From Corynebacterium uropygiale (GTDB lineage: Bacteria > Actinomycetota > Actinomycetes > Mycobacteriales > Mycobacteriaceae): a stretch of DNA of 64,000 nucleotides. The position numbers were made by a program, and so were the translations under genes. Numbering within the stretch: the stretch's first letter is position 1; each line of letters begins with the position of its first letter. The notes under the pieces are model-generated. The model did no database searches. It had not been told where the DNA came from and saw only the letters and a program-made list of their open reading frames with translations. Positions 45,624 through 55,039 of the stretch are shown here, one piece after another. The stretch lies in assembly GCF_021568315.1 (NCBI RefSeq), contig NZ_JAKGSI010000001.1, positions 248,001-312,000 on the forward strand, in the 5' to 3' direction.

Positions 45624-45633
45624 AGTCTACGGT
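45624..45633. promoter_or_regulatory. Overlapping divergent -10 elements, menB and menC
   Basis: AGTCTACGGT reads TACGGT on the + strand (45628-45633), six bases before the menC ATG, and TAGACT on the - strand (45624-45629), seven bases before the menB ATG. The elements share bases 45628-45629, the same geometry as at 7899-7908. Both genes serve one pathway. Confidence 0.55.
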
Positions 45634-45639
45634 GGGGGC

Positions 45640-46692
45640 ATGGTTGGTTTTTCTCCTCTCCCGTCGCTTGCGGCCTCGCTCCCCCCGAATCTCCCGCCTG
45701 TGGCGGAGATCCTCGACCGCACCCGCATTGTCGCGCTGCCGCTGCGCGTGCGCTTCCGTGGGATCACGGTCCGCGAGGCCGCGCTCATCGAGGGCCCGCA
45801 CGGCTGGGGGGAGTTCGCCCCCTTCCGCGAGTACGAGGCGCCGGAAACCTCCGCGTGGCTGGCCTCGGCGCTCGAGTCCGCGTGGACGGAGTTGCCCGCC
45901 CCGCGCCGGGAGTCCGTCGAGGTCAACGCAACAATCCCCGCCATCCCGGCTGAGCAGGTCCCGGCCCTCGTCGAGCGCTACCCCGGCTGCCGTACCTTCA
46001 AGGTGAAGGTCGCGGAGAAGGGACAGAGCCTCGAGGACGATGTCGCGCGCGTGGCGGCGCTGCGGCGGGTCCGCCCGGATGCGCTCGTTCGCGTCGACGC
46101 GAACCGCGGCTGGACCCTCCCCGAGGCGCTCGCCGCCGCCGAGGCCCTCGGCGACCTCGACTACATGGAGCAGCCCTGCGCGAGCGTCGGGGAGCTCGCG
46201 GAGCTGAAGGAGGAGCTCTCGCGCCGGGGGATCCCCACTCGCATCGCCGCCGACGAGTCCATCCGCCGCAGCGAGGACCCCTTCCGCGTCGCTGAGCTCG
46301 ACGCCGCGCACGCCGCTGTCCTCAAGGCCGCCCCGCTGGGCGGGGTTCGGCGGCTACTGGGGATTGCGGAGCACCTCGCCGGGCGGGGGATGAGCGTCAC
46401 GGTCGCGAGCGCCCTGGATACCGTCGTCGGCCTCTACTCGGGCCTGCTCGCGGCGGCGTGCCAGCCGGCGCTCCCCGGGGGAGGCTTCCCGGCGGCGGGG
46501 CTCGCCACGCAGCAGCTGTTCGCGGCGGATGTGGCGGAGCCGCTTCGCCTTGTCGACGGCCACCTGCCGGTGTGCCGCCGGACCCCCGAGCCCGCCCGCC
46601 TCGACGAGTTCGAGGCCGACGCCCCCACCCGCGACCTGTGGATTCGTCGCATCCGGGAGGCCTATGCGGGCGTTGTGTCCTCGGCGGAGTGA
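45640..46692 (+). CDS. menC: o-Succinylbenzoate synthase MenC
   Basis: MenC dehydrates SHCHC to o-succinylbenzoate. The 350-residue enolase-superfamily enzyme shows the catalytic Lys pair context FKVKVAEKG, the three metal ligands in VRVDANRG, MEQPC and AADESIR, and the second catalytic Lys in AVLKAAPLGGV. The short MenC form usual in actinobacteria. ATG 45640 follows TACGGT by six bases; the longer frame runs into menB. Its 3' end overlaps the convergent LssY-domain gene by 31 bases, an antisense overlap inside both coding regions. Confidence 0.93.
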   Translation: MVGFSPLPSLAASLPPNLPPVAEILDRTRIVALPLRVRFRGITVREAALIEGPHGWGEFAPFREYEAPETSAWLASALESAWTELPAPRRESVEVNATIPAIPAEQVPALVERYPGCRTFKVKVAEKGQSLEDDVARVAALRRVRPDALVRVDANRGWTLPEALAAAEALGDLDYMEQPCASVGELAELKEELSRRGIPTRIAADESIRRSEDPFRVAELDAAHAAVLKAAPLGGVRRLLGIAEHLAGRGMSVTVASALDTVVGLYSGLLAAACQPALPGGGFPAAGLATQQLFAADVAEPLRLVDGHLPVCRRTPEPARLDEFEADAPTRDLWIRRIREAYAGVVSSAE

Positions 46693-48119
46693 TAGTTCAT
46701 GAGCCCGGCGATGTCCTTCCACGTCGGGCGCCCGCGCCGGGACCAGTTGCGCACGGTCTCGGAGGAGAGAGTGAGCAGGGCGATGAGGTTCACCCCGTTG
46801 ATGAGCAGGTGGACGGTGATCTGCCCGGGGTCGGGCATGGTGCCGTCGAGGAGTTTGACAAACAGCATGCCGCTGAGCGCGGCCATGAGGAGCACGCGGG
46901 GCATCTGATAGCCTACATAGGTGAGCACGGTGAGCCCGGCCATGACGATGATGCCCGCCGCGATGGCGATGAGCGTCACCGGGATCCACCGCTCCGGCAC
47001 GATGAGGTCCGCGGTGCCGGTCACCGTGACCGGGGTGGGGTCGCCCGCGAGGATCGCCCGGATCAGCGAGAACACCTGCGCCGCGAGAGAGCAGATGAGC
47101 ATCCCCAGCGCCACCTTGATTTCCCAGGGGCGCTCGACGGCGGCGCCGGAGACCAGGGTGCCGGCGGCGGGGGCTGGATCGGGATCGGGCTCGGCGCTGG
47201 GGCCGTCGGGGGTGGCGAAGCCACGGGAGGCGCGGGCCACCTGCTTAGGAGTGTTGGGGTCGCTGGCCGGCGGGGCCTCGACCTCGTTGAGGCAGAGGAC
47301 GGGGAGGTCGCCGTCGGTGTGGATGCGGTCGCCGCCGCCGTTGCGGTGGTGGTAGCCGGTGGAGAAGTCCTCGATGACGTCGACGTTGAGCCCCTCGTTG
47401 GCGCTGCAGAGGGACTCAACGATGTGGTCGCGTTCGACGTCGATGTTCGCGTCAATCCGGTGCGTGACCTGGAGTGTGAAGAAGCTCAAGCCCACCGCGG
47501 TGTCGAAGCTCCCCGCCGCGATCCAGCCGACGCGCCGCCCGCCGGGCAGCAGCCACTCATCGGGGCAGCGCCAGAAGCGGACGTGGTGGCGCTGGGAGGG
47601 GTTGCCCTCCACCTCCTGCTGGTAGGAGAGGTCCTGTTTCCTCCCGAAGAGGAAGAGGGGGCTCACCGGGGCCTCGGGGTAGGAGCGACGAAAGACGCTG
47701 GCCACGACGATGCGCCAGGAGGAGGCGAGGGTGACGTCGTCGGCGAGCGTCCAGCCCGCGTTGGTCATGGCCTGGTGGATCTGGGCGGCGGTGCCCTCCG
47801 CGGCGAGGTTCACCGGGTCCCCGAGCATCCCCTCCGAGGTGCGCGACCGTCCGAAGAAATAATCCGGCACATAAATAGAGGTGAGGATGCGGTGCAGGCG
47901 CGGCAGCGTGAGATAGGCGGAGACCACCCAGAACGGGATGATGAGGAGCAGCAGCCAACTCCAGGAGAGGGAGTTTTCGAGCAGCAGGATGGTGAACCAC
48001 AGGGAGCCGATCCCCCCGAGGACGAAAAACACCATGTCCGTCTTTGATCCCGGCAGCGTGGATCGAATCTGTTGGTCAAAAACCCGGCCGGTGCCGCGGC
48101 GGGTGGCCTCCTTACTCAT
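46662..48119 (-). CDS. LssY C-terminal domain membrane protein
   Basis: A 485-residue membrane protein with the LssY C-terminal type domain (about residues 80-285): ILTSIYVPDYFFGRSRTSEG, GDPVNLAAEG, and RHHVRFWR are family features. Two hydrophobic helices near the N-terminus (about 30-67) and at least four after residue 340 place it in the membrane. A Pro/Asp-rich linker lies at about 295-330. The function is unknown; relatives sometimes accompany phosphatidic-acid phosphatase-type proteins, and no such domain is present here. ATG 48119 is seven bases from TAGCAT. It overlaps menC by 31 bases at its 3' end. Confidence 0.75.
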   Translation of the reverse strand: MSKEATRRGTGRVFDQQIRSTLPGSKTDMVFFVLGGIGSLWFTILLLENSLSWSWLLLLIIPFWVVSAYLTLPRLHRILTSIYVPDYFFGRSRTSEGMLGDPVNLAAEGTAAQIHQAMTNAGWTLADDVTLASSWRIVVASVFRRSYPEAPVSPLFLFGRKQDLSYQQEVEGNPSQRHHVRFWRCPDEWLLPGGRRVGWIAAGSFDTAVGLSFFTLQVTHRIDANIDVERDHIVESLCSANEGLNVDVIEDFSTGYHHRNGGGDRIHTDGDLPVLCLNEVEAPPASDPNTPKQVARASRGFATPDGPSAEPDPDPAPAAGTLVSGAAVERPWEIKVALGMLICSLAAQVFSLIRAILAGDPTPVTVTGTADLIVPERWIPVTLIAIAAGIIVMAGLTVLTYVGYQMPRVLLMAALSGMLFVKLLDGTMPDPGQITVHLLINGVNLIALLTLSSETVRNWSRRGRPTWKDIAGLMNYHSAEDTTPA

Positions 48120-48126
48120 AAGGGCT

Positions 48127-48132
48127 ATGCTA
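48127..48132 (-). promoter_or_regulatory. -10 element of leaderless LssY-domain gene
   Basis: On the - strand TAGCAT lies seven bases before ATG 48119 and overlaps the last codon of the upstream TauE-like gene. Confidence 0.45.
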
Positions 48133-48891
48133 GCGCGCCAGCCCAAGAACACCCTGCACAAGCACGATAGATGAGCCGACGACGGCCAGGATCGTCGCCA
48201 GCCGCCGCGCGCCCGTGCTGCTGATCCGGTGATTGAGCCGGTCCCCGCCCCAGGCGCCGGCAAAGAGCATGACCAGGGCGATGATCCAGAGCCACAGCGG
48301 CACCACGCCGACGTCGAAACCCCCGAGCACGACGGCCTTGAGAAGGAAGGACAGCGTGTTCGCGACGAGGAGAATCGGGTGGAGCGTGGCCACGAACTGC
48401 CGATAATCCCAGCCGGTGAGCCGGGCATAGGCGGTAAGGCCTGGGCCTGCGATCCCCGCCACCGTGGACATGAAGCCGGCGAAGACGCCCGCGAGGACCA
48501 TGGGGAGGAGCTGGTCGGGCCGGAAGATCGGCCCGGCGGGGTTGAAAGTGGCGAAGAGAATCGCCGCGAGCACGAGCCCGCCCACCGCCACAAGCAGCCA
48601 CGGCCCGTTGAGGCTGTGCACCACCCACAGCGCGGGCAGCGAGCCGAGCAGGAGGGAACCCGCCAGGATCCCGAAGCGCTTCCAGTGCGTCTCCCGCCGG
48701 ACCGCCCAGGCGTTGTTGGCGGCGTTGACCATCGAGAGCGCATTGACCATCACCACGCCGCTCAGCGGCCCGAGCAGGACGGTGAGGATGGGGCCCGTCA
48801 CCATGCCGACTCCCAGCCCGGTGACGCGCTGAACGAGCGCCCCCACGAAGACGGCGATGACGAGGATCACAGCAATAGTCAGCACGGGCAT
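48130..48891 (-). CDS. TauE/SafE family sulfite-exporter-type membrane protein
   Basis: A polytopic membrane protein of about 253 residues with the TauE/SafE pattern: an N-terminal helix, GLGVGMVTGPILTVLLGP near residue 25 and the repeat element MSTVAGIAGPGLTAYARLTG near the middle, with eight hydrophobic segments in total. The family exports sulfite, sulfoacetate or similar anions; the substrate here is unknown. ATG 48891 is preferred because the homologous region starts there; the in-frame ATG 48927 adds 12 residues, and neither has a good Shine-Dalgarno. The LssY-domain gene starts 11 bases downstream. Confidence 0.8.
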   Translation of the reverse strand: MPVLTIAVILVIAVFVGALVQRVTGLGVGMVTGPILTVLLGPLSGVVMVNALSMVNAANNAWAVRRETHWKRFGILAGSLLLGSLPALWVVHSLNGPWLLVAVGGLVLAAILFATFNPAGPIFRPDQLLPMVLAGVFAGFMSTVAGIAGPGLTAYARLTGWDYRQFVATLHPILLVANTLSFLLKAVVLGGFDVGVVPLWLWIIALVMLFAGAWGGDRLNHRISSTGARRLATILAVVGSSIVLVQGVLGLAR

Positions 48892-48998
48892 ACTGTATCG
48901 GCAGGACAACGGAATGGCCAAGGTCATGTCTAGGCCGTGTTTTATGCCGGGCCGTGCTTTATGCTTAGTCGCGACGATCAGTGAATGAAGGAGACACG

Positions 48999-49586
48999 AT
49001 GACCTCTCGTGACGACGAAACGCAGTACATCCCCCGCAGCCAGAATGACCCCCAGGACTACACGCAGGCTTACCCGGCCGGCGAGTATCGGGATGAGGAT
49101 TTCGGCTCCCGCCCGCGCCAGCATTTCCCCAGCCCGGAGGAGCGGTACCAGCAGCCCTCCTCTTGGCAGCAGGAGGATTGGCAGCAGGAGGAGAGGTATA
49201 CCCAGCCGCCGGCCCCGGGGGATCGTGGCCGCGGCGGGCGTTCTGGCGGCTCGGGGATGGGGATCGGCGCCGTGATTGGGTGGTTCCTTGCAGGCCTCGT
49301 GATCTCCGGGGTGATCTTCTACTTCATCGGACACGCCACCGCGCCGGAGCCCACGCCCGAGAAGGTCACGGAGACGCAGATGAGCACCGTGACCGCCACG
49401 AGCACCGTCACCACCGAGCCGGAGGAGCCGAGCAGCGAGGGCGGCCTGCTTCCCTCGATCACGCTCCCCAGCCTCCCGGAGAAGGCCCCCGACGGCCAGG
49501 ACATCCAGGAGTGGCTCAACGAGTTCTTCGGTGGGGCCGAGGGTGCCGAGGGTGCGGAGCCCAACGCCCCCGAACCCGCGAATTAA
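48999..49586 (+). CDS. Hypothetical single-pass membrane protein with Gln/Asp-rich N-terminus
   Basis: A 195-residue protein without recognised domain. The cytoplasmic N-terminal part (about residues 1-80) is rich in Gln, Tyr, Asp and Arg with repeats such as QQEDWQQEE. A Gly-rich basic stretch leads into one transmembrane helix (about 87-110). The outside part is Thr/Glu/Pro-rich, including TVTATSTVTTEPEEP, and ends with a short helical region (DIQEWLNEFFGG). ATG 48999 has AAGGAG at five bases, better than GTG 48981. The end lies nine bases before menD. Confidence 0.65.
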   Translation: MTSRDDETQYIPRSQNDPQDYTQAYPAGEYRDEDFGSRPRQHFPSPEERYQQPSSWQQEDWQQEERYTQPPAPGDRGRGGRSGGSGMGIGAVIGWFLAGLVISGVIFYFIGHATAPEPTPEKVTETQMSTVTATSTVTTEPEEPSSEGGLLPSITLPSLPEKAPDGQDIQEWLNEFFGGAEGAEGAEPNAPEPAN

Positions 49587-49589
49587 GCT
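49584..49589 (+). promoter_or_regulatory. -10 element of leaderless menD
   Basis: TAAGCT lies six bases before the menD ATG and overlaps the stop codon of the preceding gene. Confidence 0.45.
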
Positions 49590-49595
49590 AGACAC

Positions 49596-51263
49596 ATGCC
49601 TCACTCCAGCCCTGATGAGGCGGCGTCCTCGACGCCCGCCTTCGACCTGGCCCTCGCCGTCGTGGACTATTGCCTCGCGGCGGGTGTGCAGGATGTCGTC
49701 CTCTGCCCGGGATCGCGGAACTCGCCCCTCTCTTTCGCCCTCGCGCAGCGCGCTGACCTGCGCCTTCACGTGCGTATCGACGAGCGCTCCGCCTCCTTCC
49801 TGGCGCTCGGCCTGAGCCGGGTCACGCGGCGGCCGGTGCCCGTCGTCATGACCTCCGGCACGGCGGTGGCCGAGTGCCTGCCGGCCGTCGTCGAGGCCGC
49901 CCACTCCCACCAGCGCCTCGTCGTGCTGAGCGCCGACCGCCCGGCCCGGCTCGTCGGCACGGGGGCCAGCCAGACCATCCAGCAGCGTGGCATCTTCTCG
50001 ACGCTCATCCCCACGCACCACATCGATGCGCCGGAGGAGGCCTCGGAGATCCCTGGGCTCCTCGCCTCCGCGGGGGCCGGGCCCTGCCACATCAATGTGG
50101 CCTTTGACCAGCCGCTTCTTCCCGAGTCCCTGCCCGCGGGGCCGGTGGGTTCCCCGCAGCGGGCGGCCCCGATCGCGCCGGTCGTCATCGACCACGGGGA
50201 GGTGTGCATTGACCTGGGGCGGCGGCCTCTTGTCATCGCGGGCGATGAGGCCTGGGAGGTCGAGGAGCTCGCGGAGGTGCCGACCATCGCGGAGCCCTCC
50301 GCGCCGGCGCCCTTCCGCCCGGTCCACCCGCTCGGGGCGCGCCTGCTTCGCCGGGGCGAGATCAGTCACGGCGAGTACTCCGTGGAGACCCGCCCGGAGC
50401 AGGTCATCGTCGTGGGGCACCCGACCCTCCACCGCGAGGTGCTGGGGCTCATCAGCGACCCGGACATCGAGCTCATCTGCCTCTCGCGGACCCCACAGTT
50501 CACCGACCTGGGGCGCCGGGCCGCGCAGTACGGCTCCCGGGTGCGCACGGTGGGGGAGGTGGATTCTTCCTGGCTCAAGGTCTGCGAGGCGGTGAGTACC
50601 CTCGGCGCGGACACGGTGCGGGAGGTGCTCGCCTCGAAGGACTTTGGCCTCACGGGGGTCCACGTGGCGGCCGCGGTGACCGATGGCCTCGGCGTGGGGG
50701 ACACCCTCGTGCTCGGCTCCTCCAACCCGGTGCGCGATGCCTCCTGGGTGGGCCTGCCCTTCGGCGGGGTGGACACCTTTACTCCGCGCGGGGCCGCCGG
50801 GATCGACGGCACCATCTCCCAGGCGGTGGGGGTGGCTCTCGCGCAGCAGTCGCTCGCCGCAGAGGAGCCGCGGGCCCCGCGCACGGTGGCGCTCCTCGGG
50901 GACCTCACCTTCCTTCACGACGTCGGCGGACTGTGCATCGGTCCGAGGGAGCCCCGGCCCGAGCACCTCACGATCGTCGTCGCCAATGACACGGGCGGGG
51001 CCATCTTCGAGGGCCTGGAGAGCGGCGCCCCCGGCCTGCGCGCCCACTTTGAGCGGGTCATGGCCACCCCGCATGAGACCTCCCTCGCGGACATCTGCGC
51101 TGGCTATGGCGTGGCGCACCGGGGCGTCGACACCCTCGACGCCCTCCTCGAGGCCCTCGCGGAGGGCACGGATTCCCCCGAAGGCATCGAGGTCATCGAG
51201 GTCACGACGGTGCGGGATACGCGTCGGGCGCTCCTCGAGGCCATCGCGGCGAGGATGGGCTAG
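49596..51263 (+). CDS. menD: SEPHCHC synthase MenD
   Basis: MenD adds the succinic-semialdehyde carbanion, made from 2-oxoglutarate on thiamine diphosphate, to isochorismate, the committed step of menaquinone synthesis. The 555-residue protein has the N-terminal [14 protein letters not shown] and [12 protein letters not shown] with the catalytic Glu, [19 protein letters not shown], and the C-terminal cofactor block [15 protein letters not shown] and [15 protein letters not shown] with the Mg ligands. ATG 49596 follows TAAGCT by six bases. It heads a menD - DUF3592 - mgtA - menG run, the same order as Rv0555-Rv0558. Confidence 0.95.
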   Translation: MPHSSPDEAASSTPAFDLALAVVDYCLAAGVQDVVLCPGSRNSPLSFALAQRADLRLHVRIDERSASFLALGLSRVTRRPVPVVMTSGTAVAECLPAVVEAAHSHQRLVVLSADRPARLVGTGASQTIQQRGIFSTLIPTHHIDAPEEASEIPGLLASAGAGPCHINVAFDQPLLPESLPAGPVGSPQRAAPIAPVVIDHGEVCIDLGRRPLVIAGDEAWEVEELAEVPTIAEPSAPAPFRPVHPLGARLLRRGEISHGEYSVETRPEQVIVVGHPTLHREVLGLISDPDIELICLSRTPQFTDLGRRAAQYGSRVRTVGEVDSSWLKVCEAVSTLGADTVREVLASKDFGLTGVHVAAAVTDGLGVGDTLVLGSSNPVRDASWVGLPFGGVDTFTPRGAAGIDGTISQAVGVALAQQSLAAEEPRAPRTVALLGDLTFLHDVGGLCIGPREPRPEHLTIVVANDTGGAIFEGLESGAPGLRAHFERVMATPHETSLADICAGYGVAHRGVDTLDALLEALAEGTDSPEGIEVIEVTTVRDTRRALLEAIAARMG

Positions 51264-51267
51264 CCCG

Positions 51268-51726
51268 ATGGCCCGCGCGATCCACATCCCCCGCGAGCGC
51301 CTCCGGCGGCGGCTCCACCAGCTCATCCTCGTGCTCTTCATCGCCGGGATGCTGGGCTGCGCGGCGGTCGTCGGCGGGGCCTGGTGGAATGACCACCAGA
51401 TCACGAGCGACCGCGGCCGAGCGCTCGCGACGGTCACCGCCGTCTCCGCCACCCGGACCACCGTGGAGTTCCAGGGCGAGAATGGCGTGTTCTACTCCCC
51501 GCGCACCGGGCTGCTCTATCCCACCGAGCTGGGCGAAGGCCAGCGGGTCTGGGTGAACTACCAGCGCGAATCGCCGGAGTTGGTCAAGGTGGAGGGGCGC
51601 GCATGGACCCTCTCGATCATCCCGGCGCTGAGCTCCGCCCTGGTGATCCTCCTCGTGGCGCTGGGCTTGTGGTGGCTGGTCGCGCGGGTGACGCGGCCGG
51701 TCGTCGGGAATTCACGTGGAGATTAG
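51268..51726 (+). CDS. DUF3592 family membrane protein (Rv0556-like)
   Basis: A 152-residue membrane protein of DUF3592 type, in the place of Rv0556. A basic N-terminus precedes the first helix (about residues 20-40), an extracytoplasmic beta-rich part (about 45-105, ATVTAVSATRTTVEF and VWVNYQRE) follows, then a second helix (about 113-137) and a short basic tail. The function is unknown; the conserved place inside the menD operon hints at an envelope task. The ATG lies five bases after the menD stop. Confidence 0.8.
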   Translation: MARAIHIPRERLRRRLHQLILVLFIAGMLGCAAVVGGAWWNDHQITSDRGRALATVTAVSATRTTVEFQGENGVFYSPRTGLLYPTELGEGQRVWVNYQRESPELVKVEGRAWTLSIIPALSSALVILLVALGLWWLVARVTRPVVGNSRGD

Positions 51727-51782
51727 CTTCCGGCTACCTGGTGGTGTGTGCGCGGTCATAGAAGAAAGGAAGGGTGAGGGCT

Positions 51783-52934
51783 GTGAGAGTTGCGATCATC
51801 ACTGAGTCTTTCTTGCCCATCGTCAATGGCGTCGTCAACTCTGTTCTGCGGGTGCTCGAGCACCTCGATCAGCGTGGCCACGAGGCCATGGTCATCGCCC
51901 CCGGGGCCCGCGAAAGGGCCGAGGAAATCCCCTCCTACATGGGCTTTAACGTGCAGCGCGTGCCCACCATCCGGGTGCCCATGGTGAACTCCCTCCCCGT
52001 GGGGGTGCCGACGGCAGCCGTCTACCACGGGCTGCGCAGCTTCCAGCCGGACGTCATCCACCTCGCCTCGCCCTTCGTGCTCTGCGCCGCGGGGGCGTTC
52101 GCCTCCAGCCGGTTGAAGGTCCCGGCGGTGGCGGTGTACCAGACCGACATCGCCGGCTTCGCGCGTCGCTACAAACTCTCCGCACTCTCCACCGCCAGCT
52201 GGGACTGGACGCGCGCCCTCCACAATCGCTGCGCCCTCACCCTGGCGCCCAGCACCGTGGCCATCACGGAGCTGCGCAAGCATGGGGTCCAGCGGGTGCG
52301 GCGCTGGGGCCGCGGCGTGGATGCGGAGCGTTTCCATCCGCGGCGTCGGGACCCGGAGCTGCGCCGCCAGTGGGATCCGAGTGGGGAGAAGATCATCCTC
52401 GGCTATGTGGGGCGGCTGGCCGCGGAGAAGGGCGTGCACCGATTCCAGAAGGTGTCGCAGGATCCGCGGGTGCAGGTGGTGATCGTGGGCGATGGGCCGG
52501 AGCGCCGCGCCCTCCAGGAGCTCATGCCGCGGGCGATTTTCTGCGGGGCGAAGGGCGGGCTGGACCTCGCCCGCCACTATGCCTCCTTCGATATCTTCGC
52601 CCACCCGGGGGAGTTCGAGACCTTCTGCCAGACCATCCAGGAGGCGCAGGCCAGCGGTATCCCGACCATCGGCCCGCTCGCGGGTGGCCCCATCGACCTC
52701 ATTCACAACCAGGTCAATGGCACGCTCCTGCCAGTCGCGGAGTTTTCCCGGCTGCTCGGCCCCACGGTGCACCGCCTCATGGAGCCGGATCTCTATCCTT
52801 CTCTGTGCCAGGCGGCCCGCGCCCGGGTGGAGTGCACGACGTGGGAGTCACTCGGCGATAAGCTGCTCTCCTACTACGAGGAGGTTCAGGCCCTCGCTAA
52901 GATCGGGGACTATGGCCAAGGCAGATCTCGATAA
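51783..52934 (+). CDS. mgtA: GDP-mannose-dependent alpha-mannosyltransferase MgtA
   Basis: A 383-residue GT-B family 4 glycosyltransferase, equivalent to Rv0557 MgtA, which transfers mannose from GDP-mannose to a glucuronosyl diacylglycerol in corynebacteria. The N-terminal [14 protein letters not shown] and DVIHLASPF, and the C-terminal donor-site [23 protein letters not shown] and [16 protein letters not shown] fit the family. GTG 51783 is chosen because AAAGGAAGGG lies at normal distance and the conserved start [10 protein letters not shown] begins there; GTG 51774 would add three residues. The role in lipomannan synthesis links to the LmeA-like gene only in theme. The stop overlaps the menG start. 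Confidence 0.9.
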   Translation: MRVAIITESFLPIVNGVVNSVLRVLEHLDQRGHEAMVIAPGARERAEEIPSYMGFNVQRVPTIRVPMVNSLPVGVPTAAVYHGLRSFQPDVIHLASPFVLCAAGAFASSRLKVPAVAVYQTDIAGFARRYKLSALSTASWDWTRALHNRCALTLAPSTVAITELRKHGVQRVRRWGRGVDAERFHPRRRDPELRRQWDPSGEKIILGYVGRLAAEKGVHRFQKVSQDPRVQVVIVGDGPERRALQELMPRAIFCGAKGGLDLARHYASFDIFAHPGEFETFCQTIQEAQASGIPTIGPLAGGPIDLIHNQVNGTLLPVAEFSRLLGPTVHRLMEPDLYPSLCQAARARVECTTWESLGDKLLSYYEEVQALAKIGDYGQGRSR

Positions 52935-53598
52935 GAATCCCTTCGACGTGGCGTCCATGTTCGACGCCGTCGGGCGCAAGTACGACGTGACGAACACCGT
53001 CCTCTCCTTCGGGCAGGACCGTCGCTGGCGCCGCCGTACCCGGGAGGCTCTGCACCTTCGCCCGGGGGAGCGGGTTCTGGATCTGGCGGCCGGGACCGCG
53101 GTGTCCACGGAGGAGCTCGCCCACTCGGGCGCATGGTGCGTGGCCTGCGACTTCTCCCGGGGGATGCTCGCTGCCGGCGCGCACCGCGACGTGCCGAAGG
53201 TGGCGGGCGACGGCATGGACCTCCCCTTCGCGGACGAGTCCTTCGACGCGGTGACCATTTCCTACGGGCTGCGCAACATCCATGACTTCCGCGCCGGCCT
53301 GGAGGAGATGGCCCGGGTGACCAAGCCGGGCGGGCGCCTCTGTGTCAACGAGTTCTCCACCCCCGTGGTCCCCGTCTTTAAGACGGTGTACAAGGAATAC
53401 CTCATGCGCCTGCTGCCGAAGATCGCGCGGGTGGTCTCCTCCGACCCGGAGAGCTACGAGTACCTCGCGGACTCAATCCGCCAGTGGCCTGACCAGGAGG
53501 AACTCGCCGCAGAGATCAATGCCCATGGCTGGAAGAACTGCTCCTACACCAATCTCACCTTCGGGATCGTGGCCCTGCACACGGCGGTGCGGGCCTAG
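52912..53598 (+). CDS. menG: Demethylmenaquinone methyltransferase MenG
   Basis: MenG (UbiE family) methylates demethylmenaquinone with SAM, the last step to menaquinone. The 228-residue protein shows the family entry [21 protein letters not shown] motif [11 protein letters not shown], the post-motif [18 protein letters not shown], and the UbiE signature [15 protein letters not shown] 52912 lies inside the mgtA 3' end, so the two are translationally coupled. It converges with the reductase gene menJ. Nothing unusual in key residues. Confidence 0.95.
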   Translation: MAKADLDKNPFDVASMFDAVGRKYDVTNTVLSFGQDRRWRRRTREALHLRPGERVLDLAAGTAVSTEELAHSGAWCVACDFSRGMLAAGAHRDVPKVAGDGMDLPFADESFDAVTISYGLRNIHDFRAGLEEMARVTKPGGRLCVNEFSTPVVPVFKTVYKEYLMRLLPKIARVVSSDPESYEYLADSIRQWPDQEELAAEINAHGWKNCSYTNLTFGIVALHTAVRA

Positions 53599-53632
53599 CC
53601 CACGAGGGCCAGGAGCCCCGGGCCCCGAGCCT

Positions 53633-54940
53633 CTAGCCCCAGAGGGGCTGCTCCTCCCGGCCGAGCCGCCGCCGCAGCTCCTCCCAGCCGCGGAGCCCCC
53701 GGCCACTGGCCCGCCACAGCCGTGCGACGAGATCCTTGTCCTCCTCGGTGATGAGGTTGCCCATGAGTCGCGCGGCGGCCGGCATGATGGCCGCGCCGAT
53801 GGGCCCGCGCAGTGCGAGGGGCCCCGTGATCGGCAGGAAGCGGGGGTGGGTGAGCGCCCGCGCGAGGGTCCGGGCCAGCAGGAAGGCCTCGCCGAAGGTC
53901 TCGCGCAGGGTGGCGGGCCAGGCCTCGCTGAGGTCGAGGCTCTCCGCCCGCATCCGCCCCGCCGGCGCGCTCTCCGCGAGGAGGGAGAGCGCCAGCTCCG
54001 CGCTTTCCATCCCATAATCGATGCCCTCCCCGTTGAGGGGGTTGACCAGCGCCGCGGCATCGCCGAGCAGCATCCAGTTGGGCCCGGCCACCCGGCTCAC
54101 GGCGCCGCCCATGGGCAGGAGGGCGGAGCTCACATGCTCGGGCGCCCCGAATTCCCACTCGGCCCTCTGCTGGGAGGCATAGAACTCGAGGAGCTTCTTG
54201 GTGTTCACCTTGGCCGGTCGCGCAAGCGTGCTCAGCGCCCCGCAGCCGACGTTCGCGTGTCCGTCCTCGCCGCCGAGGGGGAAGATCCACCCGTAGCCCG
54301 GCTGGAGCTCCCCGTCCTCGGTGCGCAGCTCAAGGTGGCTGTGGATCCACGGCTCCCCGGCCCGCGGGGTGGCGCAATAGGAGCGCGCCGCGATGCCATA
54401 GACCTCCTCGCGGTGCCACGTCCGCCCGAGGGCCTTGCCCACGGTGGAGCGCACTCCATCACAGACAAGTGTCACCGCCGGGCGCACCCGGGTATTCCCG
54501 ACGCGCACCTCCCGGATCCTTCCCCCGTCGAGTTCAACATCCTGGGCGGGGGCTCCGGGCGCCCACTCGGACCCTCGGGCGTGCGCCTCGCGGAGGAGGG
54601 CGTGGTCAAAGTCGCGCCGGGCCATGGCGGAGCCTTCGGAGCCGAAGCGCCCCTCGGGCCAGGAGGCGGTCACCGAGCCGCCGAAGCCGTGGAGCTTGAG
54701 GCCCTTGTTCCGGTAGGAGGGGAGGAGGTGGGCGTCGAGACCGAGCTCGCGGAGTTGCCGGAGCGCGCGGGGGGTGAGGCCGTCGCCGCAGGTTTTATCG
54801 CGGGGGAAGGTGGCGGAGTCGCAGAGGAGAACGCTGTAGCCCTGCTGAGCGGCGTGGAGAGCGGCCGTGGAGCCGGTCGGGCCGGCGCCGATGACGAGGA
54901 CGTCGATGTGCTTGAGCTGCTGAGTCACTGCACTCATCAT
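53633..54940 (-). CDS. menJ: Menaquinone beta-isoprene reductase MenJ (geranylgeranyl reductase family)
   Basis: A 435-residue FAD-dependent reductase of the geranylgeranyl reductase family, equivalent to Rv0561c MenJ, which saturates one double bond of the menaquinone side chain. The N-terminal dinucleotide motif VLVIGAGPTGSTAALHA, CGDGLTPRALRQL after the Cys-Gly-Asp element, and the FAD-binding MLLGDAAALVNPLNGEGI are present. Two adjacent ATG codons (54940 and 54937) are possible starts, both close to AAGGA. It diverges from the polyprenyl synthase gene across a 99-base gap, linking tail synthesis and tail saturation. Confidence 0.92.
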   Translation of the reverse strand: MMSAVTQQLKHIDVLVIGAGPTGSTAALHAAQQGYSVLLCDSATFPRDKTCGDGLTPRALRQLRELGLDAHLLPSYRNKGLKLHGFGGSVTASWPEGRFGSEGSAMARRDFDHALLREAHARGSEWAPGAPAQDVELDGGRIREVRVGNTRVRPAVTLVCDGVRSTVGKALGRTWHREEVYGIAARSYCATPRAGEPWIHSHLELRTEDGELQPGYGWIFPLGGEDGHANVGCGALSTLARPAKVNTKKLLEFYASQQRAEWEFGAPEHVSSALLPMGGAVSRVAGPNWMLLGDAAALVNPLNGEGIDYGMESAELALSLLAESAPAGRMRAESLDLSEAWPATLRETFGEAFLLARTLARALTHPRFLPITGPLALRGPIGAAIMPAAARLMGNLITEEDKDLVARLWRASGRGLRGWEELRRRLGREEQPLWG

Positions 54941-55039
54941 TCCTTGTGGAGGGGCGCGGTGTGTATGTGGCCGCCCAGTGGACTACGGTTAAACACGATA
55001 TTTACGGTACCGCACACTCTTGTAAGGATTCTCGAGACG

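Noticed and set aside
43595-45639. Long + frame opposite menE and menB, joined to the menC region
   Set aside because: Composition of an antisense shadow; menE and menB are unmistakable on the - strand.
53342-55039. Upstream extension of the polyprenyl synthase frame
   Set aside because: It runs through menG and antisense to menJ; the polyprenyl synthase fold begins only after 55040.
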